Source of the DNA: Prinia subflava
Taxonomy: Eukaryota; Chordata; Aves; Passeriformes; Cisticolidae
Direction of reading: 5' to 3'
Length of the DNA: 64,000 nt
Assembly (NCBI RefSeq): GCF_021018805.1
Contig: NC_086251.1
Coordinates: 39,378,767-39,442,766 of the forward strand
The position numbers were made by a program, and so were the translations under genes. Below the pieces are notes generated by a model, which was not told where the DNA came from, made no database searches, and was given only the letters and a program-made list of their open reading frames with translations. Position 1 is the first letter of the stretch. Every line of letters starts with the position of its first letter. This document shows positions 49,916 to 62,002 of this stretch, piece by piece.

Positions 49916-52900
49916 GGTTATAGGGAAAGGTGAGTTCTTATAAAACCAGAAACTCTAACTGTAGTTAGAGTATCTCCAAAGTATAATTTGTCACCCCAAT
50001 CCTGGGGTCATTTTTCCTTCTGCGCAATACCATGTCAATAATAGTACTACTAGGAACCTTTTTAAGTTCTGAGGAGGTGTCATATTGCTGCACTTCAAAC
50101 AGTTATTAAAAAAATTCTGTTACTTTCCTGCTAGTATGGACCTTCATTTCAGGATTACATGGATCAGGAGTAAAGGCCATATGTTTGTCTAATTCTAAAG
50201 CAATCATGAAGCCTAATGTATCAGACTTACTGTAAGAAAACTAGGATTCCTTCCTTCATTTGCCACCTTTGGATACTGTAAAGCACATTTCCAAACTAAA
50301 TGCACAGATTCAGAATCTGAATCTTACTTTTTACATGAAGTAACTGCTTTCTGCAATGTTTAAAGGTGGCCTTAGCAACACTTTCTATTAACATTATGCC
50401 TAATCTGCACTGGCACATTTTTCAAAATATCTATCAGCATTGTACCATATTAAAATTAAAAAGTACCCAAAATATTTAGCCAGGATAAGTATATTTTTCA
50501 TTCTTGAAGGTAATAAATTATATTAAATGTATTGAATTATTATGGAGATATCAAATTTCATTAATGAAGAGGAGGACTATCATGGTTATGTATTGTATTA
50601 TTTTTTATTTCATAAATTTGTTTCTTTCTCCATATGAGTTCTGTTGTCCATGCATGCAGAAAGAAGTGTGGTAAATCTTGATTTCCAATAGTTTTTTCAG
50701 TGTCATACCATACACTCTTCATTTTTTATGCTGCACAGGAAAATGATCCTCTTTTTTTGAACAGCAACTGTAAACAAAATCTTGAGCCTGGATGCATGAT
50801 GACATGCGAGTTATTTGTCCTTCAATAAAACATATAAAAGGTAGTAACCTAAGCTCTTGTGAAAAAGACAAGCTACAGGGTCATTAAATACCAAAGGTCT
50901 TGCTCTGACCCATCCATGACCTCCTTATCTGAAACACCTCTCAGAATTGATAGAATCTACTTTAGGTCTTGGGTACAGGAAGCCAAGGATAGGATAAAGA
51001 ATCAATATAAACTTTCCAGAATTTCAAGTATTTATTAAAAAGGAATATTTGGCCTTTGTATGTTTAAGTGTATCCAAATATCTATTCAGAATTGGAGGAC
51101 CCTTTCCTAGAATTTTGTATACAGGAAATCATATGAGGTGTGCTTCAGAGTAGAAGGGGGACAGATGCTGAAGTAAGACGCTGAAACATGAGGTCTTGGT
51201 ATTTTTTTAAAGTTGCAGACTGGCCTTGATTCAGAAGCTTCAGGTTCTACATGTTTGCTGTTGTTTATAGTTTTACTGCCATCTGGATGTCTCTCCTGTT
51301 CCCAGGTGAGCTGCTTCAGGTTTTAAAGTGCAATGAATTCAGAAGTGTCCATGTCTGAAAAGTGCAGCTTGGTGCTTAGCCATCACTTACTCAGAGGAGT
51401 TGGGAATCATTTTGCCTATCCTGTTTAATTCCCATCTCTTTATTTGGTCTGGTGCAAAGGCACATTTTTCATGTTAGCGCACTTGTGCTCCTAGATCACT
51501 GAGAGGCTTTTGAAAATCCCTTTTGCCCATAAATAAGAAGAAAGTTCTGATTTGAGTTCCAGGTGTGTGGCCACACAGAGGTGTAATGGAAAAGTGAACT
51601 TTGCTGTTCACACATTCAGATTGCCAAGGGGAGGAGATTGACTCCTCCTGTGCAGTAGGTCTGCAGTTCTGCCTGAGCAATATGCAGGCCATCAAGAAAA
51701 TGCTGAGGACCAGAAGTAAAGAATGGATGAGGATTTCTTCTGAACTCCTTTTTTCCTTCTATGAAAGAGGGTTTAATGAAGTAAAATCTTTCTCAACTGT
51801 CTTCCAGTAGATCTACACAGTTTTTCTCATGAGATTTTGGAGTTGTGTCTGGACTTGGGCTTTTCTCTAGGAGTCAGCTTTAGCAGAGTGAGCTGTATGT
51901 TAGGGATCAAGTAGTAAATTTGATAATTTGCTAATTCTGAGTTTCCAGACCTTAACCTTATAAAACCCTGTGCAGATACCCTGGTGTACTACATATTCAG
52001 GGTTAACACAAGCATAGATAGAACTAGACATATGATTTGACTTTTTTTTTATTGTTTGAAGTCTCGCAATGCCTAAAGTAAGGTTGATATCAGCAGAAGT
52101 ATATCAATGTATTAGGATTTCAACTCAGCATAGATTAGATTTATCTTAATATTTAGAAACACTGCATGACTAGTTCTGTCATGCAGCTGAATCAAAATTG
52201 TTCATTACCATTGCAGAAAAAAGGAATTGTTCACTGAAAAAACTCAAAGAAGGTCTGATTTCTCCTTCAAAATGTGTTTGCAATTAAAACTTGAATTTTT
52301 TTATGCCTCCAAAATTCAGTTATCTGTGTTCTTACTTCTATAATTCAGCCTCTCTTAATGGTAAGGTAAATATATCTTACAAAGAAAAAGAATGGAGGGG
52401 TAAATGAGAAAAGAGCTGTCTTTAAACTTTGGGTAGGAAGCTGAAGTAACCAATGCGATTGTGTAATGGTGAGTGAGTGTATATTACACTGCTTGAACAG
52501 GGTATTAATGTGTATTGGTGATTATATTAAGCTGCTGAGCAGCCAAATTTGCAATTTAAAATTAAACACAAAGACCAAAATTTTGAGTTAGATTCAACAT
52601 GGAAAGAAATCTTCTAGGGGCTTCATTTTCGAAACTGTTTCGATTGATACTGGATTTTCCATCTCGAGATTGATTCTCCACTGAAGAACAGATGTCATCT
52701 TTCACAGTTTTACTAGATGTATTTAGATTCCATAGTTTCACAAATTCCCCATTTCCTTGTGGATCACAGTCAAGATGATTATTTCAACGCTAGTTTGTTT
52801 ATTAAAGAAATACCTGCTATGCTGGAGGGGTTATTAAGCTGGTGGTCATGGTATGGCTTGATCATAGAGTTCATTGTTTACAAATACTTTGACCACACAT

Positions 52901-53415
52901 TTCGAAAATTGGTAGGTTTTATTTTCAAAAAATTAATACCATTTCAACTACTTTTTTACATTAGAAGTAGGATTTGGACCAAGTTTCCAAACACTGAAGC
53001 TGATCTTGTATATATCTATATGCAGGCCAGATTCTGTGCACATGCATATGTCACTGTGACTGCTGGAGTGAAGTTCTTCTGGACAGTTATAGTTACTGTT
53101 ATAGCATCTGAATTTTGAGAAAAAATGAACCCATTCTTGCTTTGACCTTGAAGCTTGTGAATTCCATGTGTACTTCATGGGAGGGACTATGTCCCAAATT
53201 TCTGAAGCCTTAGGCTATTATACACACATATACACTATATACAGACAGAAATCAGAAGAAATTCTGCTAAAATTTGTTTTTCCTAAACTAGCTGTCTTAC
53301 ATGATACAACAAGATCTGGTAAGAGTACCTTGATGCTTTGCTAGTTCTTTCACAAGGGCTCAGGCCAGGCTCAGCTCAGGTCAAGGAAAAAATCCTTGAT
53401 GTAAACATTAAAAGA

Positions 53416-53444
53416 ATCTATTATCCTTTCTCAGGATAATAGAT
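53416..53444. repeat. 29-bp hairpin with 11-bp exact arms
   Basis: ATCTATTATCC (53416-53426), loop TTTCTCA, GGATAATAGAT (53434-53444). The arms are exact complements. Confidence 0.85.
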
Positions 53445-56400
53445 AAACGTATCCCTTCAAAACCTTTCCCCACAAAAGCTCATTAAGATCATCTCTACCT
53501 TAACTATGTTCCTTAGTGAGTTCTTTGGATCTGTAATCCTTCACCCCATCTTCTGAAAAGATGAAACTATTTAGCACAGGTTTCTAGTTTTAAAATGGAA
53601 CTCTGTTTGCTCCACTTTTCAGTGGTGCTTACTCTGAGTAAATTATTTGAATACATTACTTGTTGTCAGTTAGATACATTTTGAAGACCTGAAGATTTCA
53701 AACTTTTTCCTTGCATATAGTCTGGAGGAGACTTAGTATACCAAGAATCTCTTTATTTTCTATTCTTTTTTTTTTTTTTAAGGATTTTAACCATTTAAGA
53801 TTATAACATAAAATTGACTGGTTTTAGTTGATTATCTGTTCTTATTTCTTAAAATTGAGCAGCAATTTTCAGAGGGCAGAGTGGCTGAGTGACTGGGAAG
53901 AAAGTGACTGAAACCTGGAAAATGCTATTGATAGCTCCTTCCCTTTAGAATTGCTATGTAACAGTAACAAGAAAAACACTCATTTTCCAAACTAGATAAA
54001 ATAAAATCTGTTTATCTAGCCTGTTAAATCTGGGTGCCAGCTTTCAAGCAGATGACGTTTTAAGCTCTGTAGATGCTAAATCCTGAAACATTTGGTCTAT
54101 AAACAAAAAGCTGACATCAAATACAGCATTACTGCTAGACATAGTAATGGTGTATGTATGCTGCATTCACACAAAATAGGGAGATGATTGCTTTTTTGTA
54201 GGTTGCTTTGGGTTTTTTTCTTATGTTAGAGTATTAAAACAGATATTAAATTTTATCATTAATGCAGTGCGTGGTCTCTCTTCAAATCCCCTTAATTACA
54301 GATTGACTCCAAGGATTACACAGCATGGATTTTAATTTTAACTGAAACAAAAAGAAAAGCTGCTTAAAAATTATTCTTGCTGAGTGACTTGTTGGACCAC
54401 AAAACAATTTTAACATCTTTTGACAAGTGTTGTCAAATTTAAAATATTAGAGCTGAGTTCACCTTCAAACTCCAGATGTATCATGTCTACTTCCCAAATA
54501 AAATGTTTTATTAACTTTGTCCTCACAAAGGAATGTCTGCTTTTCATATTTTTGTTTTTTCAGTTATTTTTTGGGGGATGAAGACTCACAGTCTTGCTGA
54601 GATGTGTTTATGTTTGAAGAGAGTGACATCAGACATCATATTTCTTTTCTTCGGTAATTAGGGAAAAATTACCAGTCAGAGTTGATGTAGCAGCAAAAAA
54701 CTAATTTCACACTCTTACATTGTTTCCTTTATGACCCCTGTCTTTAAAACTTAAAACTCTGAAAGCTTCATTCTGTCCTAAAACATAGAATAGCAGGTCT
54801 GAGTCCAGAAACAACATTTTCATGAATTGGGGCCTCATCCAGTAAGCCTCTCACAGAAAGGTACTTTGGTAAGTACCTATTATTCCTCTGAGTAAAATCA
54901 GATGATCAGCAATCAGTTTTTAATCAGTTTCTTGTGGGGTTTCTTTCCCTCATTTCGTAAAGGACAAAATCAGCTTCCCAGTTTGTTTCATTAGGTAAAA
55001 CTCACTTGTCACAGTTACAGCTTATTAGTATTTCTTGTAGTTTTGCAGTGTATCTCCTCCTGGTTCTTTACGACACACACACAAAAGAAGAGGTTGCTCT
55101 TCAGAGCTGCATCAAATAACATCCCAAATCTAAGTGTACACAGCTTCTTGTGAAGTAGAAATAGATGAAAACACTGTCCTGTCTCAAAATGGGGATACAA
55201 GTTTCTTGCTTTAAAAATCAGCTTGTTTGGTGACTGAGTAATAACTTTGAATACAAAAGGCTGGAGGAATAAGATATTAGCTTTTGGCCAGGAGGTCACC
55301 ATAGTGCTGAGGGATAAATCTGTCATTGCTGTTTAGTGCTAGTTAGTGGTTTGATAAAGTTCCCCCAGCTCAGTTTGTTAGCTTAAAACATATTTCTGCA
55401 GCTTCACAGATCTGCAGGTAAACAACACCGTTATTGCTGCATCTTTTCATGAGGTGAAATTTTTGCACTTAAAAAGGGTTATTTCAATAAGCTTTTTTCT
55501 CCCTTTTTAGCCGTCTCTGGATTGTTGCTATCAGAATGTTCAATGGTTATCTCCATTATTGTACTAGTGCACTTTTTTTTTAATGGATCAGATTAAACTC
55601 TGTTGCTTTGCCAAACATAAATCCCTCCTGTTTTACCAGGAAGGTATTTCTAAGGCAAGCCAATGAACAAGGTAATTCATACACAATATTGTTTGGTTTA
55701 ATTTGTATGCTGTGTGTAATAGTCTCAATGGTATATGATTTTCATGTCATGTGTGCTTAATGCAGAGGCCATAAATAGCAACAAATGAGGCAAAATAGTG
55801 TCATTTAATAAATGTGTTTGTATATGTGATTTCTTCTAAGTATTTGTTAGGTAATGCGCAGCAGCTAAGTGATGCTGGCAGGTGGCAGAAATTTGATGCT
55901 TTATTTGCTATGGTTGCATTCTCTTGGCCAAGCTTTAAATGTATTATTGCATAGATTTAATAAAAAAGTACACAAAGTTTTTAATAATTTTTGTCAAAAA
56001 TTAGATAAAATTGCATAAAGGAAATAATGATAACTGATTTTCAGTATGAAGTTCAATTTTGCAAGTCACCTTTTGAGGCCTGTTTAATAAGATTGTGAAC
56101 TCTTTTGAATGCCCCATGAAGTTAACAGGGGATGAGGTGAGCTCTTCAGACAGATCCTTTAATTAATGACACCGTCTCTTTACCACAGTGGACAAAATCT
56201 GGAAAAAAGAGAAATCTCACTTGTGTCCTAACATAAATAAATGTATGCGTGAGCGCTGTCTGTCTTATGAAGTCGTTTGTGTTTGTTTAAGTTGGAGCAC
56301 AGGGCACACAGTAAGTCTGGTGTCTGGTTTTTGAAACCGGGGTGTGTAAGCGTCTACGTCAAAAAGAAAATCATTCTGGAATCTGAAAGCTGAGGCTGGA

Positions 56401-57492
56401 AAGAAAAATCATCCTTTACAATGAGTAAGACCCGATTTTGGCATATGTTAACTTTCCAGCAATGTTATATGTTTGCAATACGTTCGCTGTTGGTATAGCT
56501 CTGAGGGTTGCACTGCTTTGAGTATAAGATTTCAGGATTTTTGCTGGAGCTAGATTTCGATATTTAGATTATGAACCAGTTCTGCATTTTGGGGCAAGGA
56601 GTGTTGCTAGGGTTGCTAGTTACAGTCCAAGTGTAACTATCTGTATTGTTTAACAGTTTTTCAGAATTAAATTTTAACTGTCAGTATCTGCATCATTTTT
56701 GTTGACATATTACTTTTTTCTCCCCACACTCCCCAACTGCATAAGTCAGTAGGGACTACATAATTTCTGGGGATTTGTTCTGCCTTTGCTTTCCATACTT
56801 TTTCTCTAACTAGTCAGTAGTTCATGGCAGTTAACAGGATGTGCTTTTTTCTGGAACAGCTAATTCACAAACAAGTACTTTTTCAGTTTTGCATATGTTC
56901 TTGCACAATAATCAAAAAACCCAAGGTTTATTCTTTTGGTTTGGGGGATTTATGGCACTCTTTTGTGGTTGTTAAGTTTTTTGTTTATCCTCTTATCCAC
57001 TGGATTAAATCTCGTCTCGTTATTGCAAAATCCCCTCACTGTCTTTTTAGTTGAACCTCAATCATGAAAATAAGGAACCTGTATTACATTTGAGGAAGGA
57101 AATGTTCAGCTTGAAACATAGTGCTTGCAGGTAAATCAGTGGACATTGGAAATAAAATAATTAGAAATAGAATTGCTCATTAATTTATATGACTGATTTG
57201 GAGTTGGCTGTATCTGAAACGGAGTGAAAAAATGATCTCTTTGCTTGAGACTTGCCAAACAATGCTATAAGCTCCAAGTTATTTTGAGGTGGTGAAAGGT
57301 GAAACATTTGACATGTTCTTTTTGGGTAATGCTTTAAAAAAGAGAGGGCGGGAAGGAGGCGTTGCCACATCAGAGTTAAGGGTGTTTGTGGTTGTCCGTG
57401 ACAGCGCTCCAGTTTTAAAACACCTGTGTTTACTTTCCAGCTTTTCTCAATCGGCCTGAAAGTGGCCTAAGAATGGCACAGACAGACCTGCA

Positions 57493-57530
57493 GTGTGTCT
57501 GTGTTGCCTTTGCAACACACACACACACAC
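57493..57530. repeat. CA repeat paired with an upstream TG-rich arm
   Basis: GTGTGTCTGTGTTGC (57493-57507), loop CTTT, then GCAACACACACACAC and further CA units to 57530. Only one mismatch lies in the 15-bp stem. The TG-rich arm and CA microsatellite together make a foldback. Confidence 0.88.
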
Positions 57531-60500
57531 AAAAGAAAAGAAAAAAAGACGGAGATAAATCTCTTGTTACGCGGCTAATCATTAACAGCATTTTTGTGCC
57601 AAGCTGAAAACATTTTGAATTTTTCTAGATTTTTATAGTCTATCAGATAGTGTCTGAATTTTTTTCCTAATCTATTAAGCTAAATTTTTATCTTTGCTAC
57701 TTTATCTTCTAGCAAAAATAAAATAAGCTTAATGTTGTTTTGTGGCAAATAATAGTAGTGGTAAATAATAATAACAACAAAAATCAGTATTTTTGTTTCA
57801 AAGTGATATTTCATTCCAAGCATTTCATATTTCATAATTTGGAAATAAATTAACCAGTTCCAATTTAAAAGCAAATAATAAAAAACAAGAACAAAATAAA
57901 ACAAAACAAAAAACAACTTGGCACAGCCCTCCCTTTGCCACCCTCCCTGAAAAAAAGGTCATCTTACAATTTTTTCCTGTGTAGAGTTTTGCTTCATAAA
58001 ATCCTAATACTTGATATGTATTAACTTTCTGCAATGTTTATTTATGACATAAAGAAAAACTGAGATATCACATTATTTCATTTGTAAGTGCTTGCTTACA
58101 AATTTGAAATTCATTTTTGAGTATTTAAGATACTCATCTGATGAGAAGCATATTTTATACTACTACTCCAAATTCATTTATTATTACCTTTAAAATTTGT
58201 TCATGTTTTACAAACTTTCTTGGCTTTTTAAGAAGCCCTCATTCATTTTTTCTAGTGTTTTTTTAATTGATGCAATGTTTCTTCTGCTTTCTACTTCAGA
58301 TGATATGTGTTCCATTCTTGTTTATAAAAATACATACGCTTCATAATTACATTTGTTTTTCTTTGTAGATCACTCAGTATAGGTCAAGTTTTGTTTCCTG
58401 AAAGTGGAGAAAAAGGCAAAAGAAAATCAAAGAAAATACAATGCTGTTACAGGAGCATAGGAGACTTCTCCCCTAGACTGATTTCTTTTTCGAATTGTGA
58501 GTTTAATAGATTCAAAGTCAGTGTATGGGGATCAGCAATATGAAGCCCCTTGACCAAGATGCACAGCCTAAGTAGAGCACAGTTGATTTAATACTGGTTG
58601 GTCTAACACAATGACTCGACAAAGCAAACTGGGAATGTGCAAAATCCTCTTCAGATCAGGAACCTCTAATAATCTGAGAAATTATGCCAGACTGATCTTT
58701 CTTGGCCATACACAGCAGAGCACCCACCTTGCCATGGCTTTACCAAGGGGCAGGAGCAGTACAGGGCCCTGCTCTGACAGAGCTGGCTCCTGCAAAACAC
58801 ACAGCACACACTCAGGGGACTGCAAGGAAAGGTGTTCAAAAGATGAAGGCATTAATGTTCCCTTTTTTCAGTGATTCTATGAGCAGATCTGGGGAATATT
58901 CACCTGAATCTGCTCTGAACACAGAGGGGAGCTTGTGAGGTAAATCCTCACCCGAGTATCTGCACAGCTATATCACTGAAATCCTCGTAGGAGTAGCATT
59001 CTTTCATATCAGCAAAGGACATAGGCCAGTGCCTTGGCTAAGAAACGAGGGGGCATAGAAGATATAAAGAGTTGACAGAATTTAATTCAGACTGCCCCAA
59101 AGGTAACTAAGTGATATTTCTGAAAAATAAGGAAATTGTCACATTTATTAAATTACCAGGTGTAGCTGTGTGTAGAGGTGTTTTAAAAGCAAGCTGGACA
59201 GTGTCAATAAGTGAAAGGGGAAGAAAAAGCTTTCTACATATAACTGTTTTACTGAAGGCAATACTGCAATGTTGATAAGAAGGAGACAAATATGGAGATA
59301 GTGTTCAAAATATGTCTAAGTGGTTCACATACCAACCTCTCAAGACTTTCAATGATTTTTAGGTATCTAACCCACTTACGGTTTTTGAAATCCTGTTAAG
59401 TACCTGTCTTGATCTGCTTCAGGACCTCTATAATAATCTAGTGGTCTCTTCACTTTGTTACATGTCTTAAAATTACTCCCTGCTCCTTCTAAAGGCTGAT
59501 GGTTAAATAAAAGCAAAATTAAAGACAGCAATTTTCTGGCAGTTAAAATTTGAATGTTTTTAAAAAATGGAATTGTCCTTATGAAATATATTTATTCAGT
59601 GTATCCTTGTGACCATCTAGTTTTAGTATTACAGTACCACTGAAGTACCACATTCATTACAAATGTAAGACAAAATCAGGCAACTGTCTAAGAAAAGCCC
59701 TAATTATGTGACCTGTAGACCAATTGTCCTGCAAGGGATTTGTACACAAATGGGTACAGTTGTTCATGTGGTTGTTCAGACCAGCTGTAGATGGCCTGTC
59801 TCTCTTTAGCATTATTAGGGTTATCAACAGATGATAAGGGCTTGTGTGGCCACTCGTAGTGAGTCTGCAAACAGGGTTTTGGGATCCCTCCTAAATCTGC
59901 CAGACTTTGCACTTTTTCTGTTTCTGTACTGTAATAGCATCAATATTGAAAGAAATCTTATATCTTAAGACAGTACAGCCAAATGCAGAAGTTATAGTCT
60001 CTTCAGCTTTGAGTTTTTTCATCCTACTCAAGAGTGTATTTGATACTGCAGATCTTGTATATCTTGCTACCACTGAAATATCATTGATCACCCACTTTCA
60101 TTTTGTCAAGGCCTGTATGCTGGCAAGATTGCTTGTACCATCTTGCTTTTAGTCACTTCACACCTTTCTGATCCAGGGATAAGGAAACATCTTAAAGGTA
60201 GGGTGTGTTTTTATCCACCTCAGCACCACATTTCACCATGTTTCTGGGTATATCCCATCCTCAGAGGAGGAATGTCTGTTTCTTCATGGACCACATGGTA
60301 TTGTCTCACCTGGTCTTAATCCAGGTGCAGTTGGAGGAAAGCCAGACAATTTATTTGGCTTGCTTTTAAAATATGTCAATATGTGAGATCTGCAAATCAG
60401 TTCTTATTTGTAAGCACCATCCAGTGGATTTGATTTCTCTGTTCAGTGTTTGATTTGGGGAAGTTGCTTTCTTAACCACCTGATACATCGGCTGCTACCT

Positions 60501-61973
60501 CTAATTCTGTCCAGGAAGTTGCCACCTGCAAAGTCTTTACTATGCATACTTGTTTTATAGAAACTGTGGGTCTTACACTCACTGTAAAAACTCAAAAATT
60601 CACCTGCCTTTTTCACTTTTCAATCAGAGACTCTCAACATTAATGAGAAGAGATGGAGATGTTCATGTATGCTCATTAGGGCTGTGTTTGCAGTAATTGT
60701 ATATATAATCCATGGGAAACAACTGTTTAAAAATGTCCTGGTTTGTAAATATGAGGCTCATCTTCATCTTCTTGATGACCTTTCACTGTTCTGTTCTTTT
60801 TCTGTGTACCAATGTGACTGGAAGCCTTCTGTGGTCTTTAGATCTTAGTCTTCTGGAGAGAAATGATTTCTCAAGAGAACAGTGCATGAGACGTGCTTTA
60901 ATTTCAATGTACTTTTAATATGGAAAAATAAAGAGGGGTTTTTTTTATTTTAATATAGGGGAAACAGGAGTTTTTAGCCACATTTCCCTAAGAAAATAAG
61001 GGATATAGGATTATGCAGTCCTTTTTTTTTTCACCTTCTGATTTTTAGCTACTTTCAACCAAATCTGACAGAAGAATAATGACTGGACCCAGAAAGGAGT
61101 TTCTCTCTTCTAGTCAGTTGCTAGTATTTGTGGAACTCCTAATGTCCCACTGAAGGTGAAGTTCAGACGAACTTTATCAGTAGGCATTACTGTCTGGTAG
61201 AAGGCAGCAGCACAGGGTATCACTGCTGTTAATGATGGACCAAAAAAGTTACATAGAGTGAGCCGGAGGTGTTGCAGTAGAAAGCTGTAAAGTGTATAGG
61301 TAGAATCCATTAATTTTATGTGGACATTGGAAGGAATATGAGGTTGGGAGAGAGAGAGAGGCTGGTACAGAAAAACTTACTTGATTTTTACACTGTTTTT
61401 AGAAAGATCCTTTTGCACATGGAATTACAAACATTTTAATGTCGTTATAAACTTGTTTTTTGGTTGGTTTAGGTTTTTCTTGTTTTATATAGGAAAATAC
61501 TGCCTCTAGTAGCAGAACTGCAAATTTTAAATCTATCAAGGCTAGTACAGCCATGAAGAGCTTCAATCATTTCTTTCCATTACTCTTTTTATGCAACATT
61601 TAAAGTGATGACATTAAGCCTTGAAGGAGTTTTAACTTATCAAATTAAAGCTTGTACCTTTCATTAGTTTCTAATGACATGAGCACCAACTGATCCCTGG
61701 CAGTTTTGGGGGGAGTAGTGAAGATTAAAAGACGTAGCACTTGAATAAAGTTGATGTTGAAAAGATACTGGCACCAAAACCACCTTCAAAAGTTTTAAAC
61801 TCATTCACTTTTGTGGTCAAACATTCATTCAATGGCATTTCTGACTTTGAAAAAACATTTTAAAAATAATTAAACAGATGTTAACAAAGCCAGAGAAGTG
61901 ATCTGATTTTCAAATCTTAGAATAATATCACTTATTTGTCTTTAGAAGAATATCCCATTTAATATGGGGAATA

Positions 61974-62002
61974 CACATTGTTTAAGATTCACATTGTTTA
62001 AG
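61974..62002 (+). repeat. Tandem duplication of a 16-bp unit
   Basis: CACATTGTTTAAGATT is followed directly by CACATTGTTTAAG, a 1.8-copy exact tandem repeat, likely from recent slippage. Confidence 0.92.

Noticed and set aside
52717..53118. Longest open frame in the window (plus strand, 133 codons)
   Set aside because: Hydrophobic and aromatic-rich read of AT-rich DNA, with no recognisable family, splice-site framing or CpG signal. A frame of this length is plausible by chance in 64 kb.
58700..58960. GC-richer patch considered as an LTR or exon
   Set aside because: No terminal repeats, no splice-site pair in frame and no recognised protein.
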